This document shows positions 62,656-64,000 of a DNA stretch of 64,000 nucleotides, one piece after another. Numbering within the stretch: the first letter of the stretch is position 1; the number at the start of each line of letters is the position of its first letter. A program made the translations under genes and the position numbers. Source of the DNA: SCGC-AAA076-P13 sp905478035 (GTDB lineage Bacteria; Pseudomonadota; Gammaproteobacteria; Magnimaribacterales; D2472); assembly GCA_943846785.1 (NCBI GenBank), contig OX044367.1:558001-622000 (forward strand), in the 5' to 3' direction. Under the pieces are notes generated by a model that saw only the letters and a list, made by a program, of their open reading frames with translations, was not told the DNA's origin and searched no databases.

Positions 62656-63479
62656 ATCAAAAAAATATAATGAACATAAAAATAATTAAGTTTTTTACAT
62701 TTTTCTCATTAGTATTTTCTATAAATTATCTATATTCTGCAGAAGGCGGGCCATGTAAAGATTATGGTGAATGCGATAAATTTAAATATTCTCTTAATGA
62801 TATGGAATCATTGCAAAGAGGAGCATCAACGTTTCTAAATTATTGTTATGGGTGTCACTCTCTTCAATATTCAAGGTGGGGTAGAGTAGCAAAAGATCTC
62901 CAAATTCCTGAAGATATCTTTTTTGATAATCTAATATTTGATAAAAGTATTAAAGCTGGAGATCTTATGACTGGAGCTATGGTTGATGAAGAATCAGCTC
63001 AGTGGTTTGGTGTTGCACCGCCTGATCTAACCTTAGTGAGCAGGGTTAGAGGAGATGACTGGTTATATTCTTATCTAAGAACTTATTACGAAGATTCATC
63101 AAAACAATATGGGGTAAATAATCTAGTTTATCCAGGTACAGCAATGCCAAATGTTCTTGCAGCTCTTCAAGGAAATCAGAAACTTATATGTAAAAATATT
63201 CCCATACTAGCTAGCAATGGTGGTGAAAAGCGGGATGATTTAGGTAATACTCTTACAAAAGAGAAATGTGGATTTCTGGAAGTTGAAAAAGGTACAGGCA
63301 CTCTAACTAAAGATGAATTTAATAATGTTATTTACGATTTAACAAATTTTCTTGTTTATGTAGGTGAACCGGCAAAAGCAACAAGGGAAAGAATTGGCTG
63401 GTATGTTATTTTTTATTTTTTAATATTCACAGCATTATCAGCTCTTTTATATAGGGAATATCACAAAGACTATCATTAA
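62652..63479 (+). CDS. petC: Ubiquinol-cytochrome c reductase cytochrome c1
   Basis: Periplasmic c-type cytochrome subunit of bc1. It has 275 residues. A signal peptide spans about 1-29 and the heme site is NYCYGCHSLQYSRWGRVA (CxxCH). The distal Met ligand is probably in PGTAMPNVLAAL. A C-terminal membrane anchor (RIGWYVIFYFLIFTALSALLY) follows. It overlaps petB and is followed by sspA 17 bases later. Confidence 0.96.
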   Translation: MNQKNIMNIKIIKFFTFFSLVFSINYLYSAEGGPCKDYGECDKFKYSLNDMESLQRGASTFLNYCYGCHSLQYSRWGRVAKDLQIPEDIFFDNLIFDKSIKAGDLMTGAMVDEESAQWFGVAPPDLTLVSRVRGDDWLYSYLRTYYEDSSKQYGVNNLVYPGTAMPNVLAALQGNQKLICKNIPILASNGGEKRDDLGNTLTKEKCGFLEVEKGTGTLTKDEFNNVIYDLTNFLVYVGEPAKATRERIGWYVIFYFLIFTALSALLYREYHKDYH

Positions 63480-63496
63480 AAAAATAGGGAAAAATT

Positions 63497-64000
63497 ATGA
63501 TTTTATATTCAGATAGAGACGATCATTACAGTCAAAGAGTGAGAATAGTTCTTGCAGAAAAGGATATTACTGCTGAGATCAAAGAATCTAAGCCTGAAGA
63601 AACACCTGAAGATATTTTGTCAATAAGCCCTTATCATAAATTACCGATATTGGTTGACAGAGACTTAGCAATCCACGATCCATCTGTAATGATGGAATAC
63701 TTAGATGAAAGATTTCCTCATCCACCACTACTTCCTGTTTATCCAGTTGCAAGAGCAAACAGCAGAACTTTAATGTTAAGAATTGACAGAGAGTGGTGTC
63801 CTATAGTTGATACTTTGATAGCTGGTGAACTTCCAGAAAAAGAATTAATTAAACTTAGAGAAGAATTACTTCATGAAATCTCATCAATAGCTCCAACCTT
63901 TAAAGAGTTTAAATATTTTATGAGTGATGAATTTACCCTTGTTGATTGCTGTTTTGCACCAATTCTTTGGAGGCTGCCTTCAATAGGAATAAGGCTTCCA
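63497..64000 (+). CDS. sspA: Stringent starvation protein A, cut by window end
   Basis: Glutathione-S-transferase-fold protein that binds RNA polymerase during stationary phase and starvation. The frame is open from the ATG at 63497 to the last base (168 codons). The thioredoxin-like domain shows LYSDRDDHYSQRVRIVLAEK and SPYHKLPILVDRD; the helical domain shows RTLMLRIDREWCPIVDTL. The usual catalytic Ser/Tyr of GSTs is absent, as in other SspA proteins. Position after petABC is the standard one; sspB probably follows outside. Confidence 0.93.
   Translation, partial: MILYSDRDDHYSQRVRIVLAEKDITAEIKESKPEETPEDILSISPYHKLPILVDRDLAIHDPSVMMEYLDERFPHPPLLPVYPVARANSRTLMLRIDREWCPIVDTLIAGELPEKELIKLREELLHEISSIAPTFKEFKYFMSDEFTLVDCCFAPILWRLPSIGIRLP

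Overview
The window reads as chromosome from an AT-rich, compact gammaproteobacterium, probably a streamlined marine lineage of the SAR86 kind. That placement is inferred from gene order, protein families and very short intergenic gaps; it was not tested by database search. There are about 60 protein genes and four tRNAs. No rRNA, CRISPR array, insertion sequence, prophage or biosynthetic cluster was seen, and no gap without a gene exceeds about 200 bases.

Layout. 1-5.9 kb: valS (cut by the window edge) and pepA on the minus strand, divergent from lptF-lptG, then an RDD membrane protein. 6-9.5 kb: a POT peptide transporter facing dapE-dapD (lysine/meso-DAP). 9.5-12.9 kb: map-glnD. 12.9-22.6 kb: the plus-strand run carA-carB-greA-rlmE-ftsH-glmM-tpiA-secG. 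22.6-31 kb: an inverted tRNA-Leu, initiator tRNA-Met, then rimP-nusA-infB-rbfA-truB-rpsO-pnp. 31-31.6 kb: two small, apparently paralogous two-helix membrane proteins of unknown function. 31.6-36 kb: a minus-strand set ispE, tRNA-Gln, prs, rplY, pth, ychF, elongator tRNA-Met. 36.1-39.3 kb: hemA-prfA-prmC. 39.3-43 kb: selO, then an acyl-CoA synthetase and a MaoC-type hydratase. 43-51 kb: gatCAB divergent from mreBCD and a yhdP-like gene. 51-55.7 kb: kdsD-lptA-lptB-rpoN-mgtE. 55.7-64 kb: mlaC-ibaG-murA, degS-like protease, zapE, rplM-rpsI, petABC and the start of sspA.

How it fits together. Nearly all genes are housekeeping: translation and its control, cell envelope (LptABFG, KdsD, MurA, GlmM, MreBCD, YhdP-like, MlaC), nitrogen and carbamoyl-phosphate control (GlnD, CarAB), and respiration (cytochrome bc1). 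The order follows the ancestral gammaproteobacterial backbone known from Pseudomonas, but many usual members are missing from their normal places: holC, dapB, folP, lptC, kdsC, mlaFEDB, hpf-ptsN, rng and hisGDC.

Most unusual: the two small membrane proteins after pnp; the inverted tRNA-Leu; several genes whose -10 box lies only 6 bases before the start codon, suggesting leaderless mRNAs; and operon remnants such as mlaC without its transporter genes.
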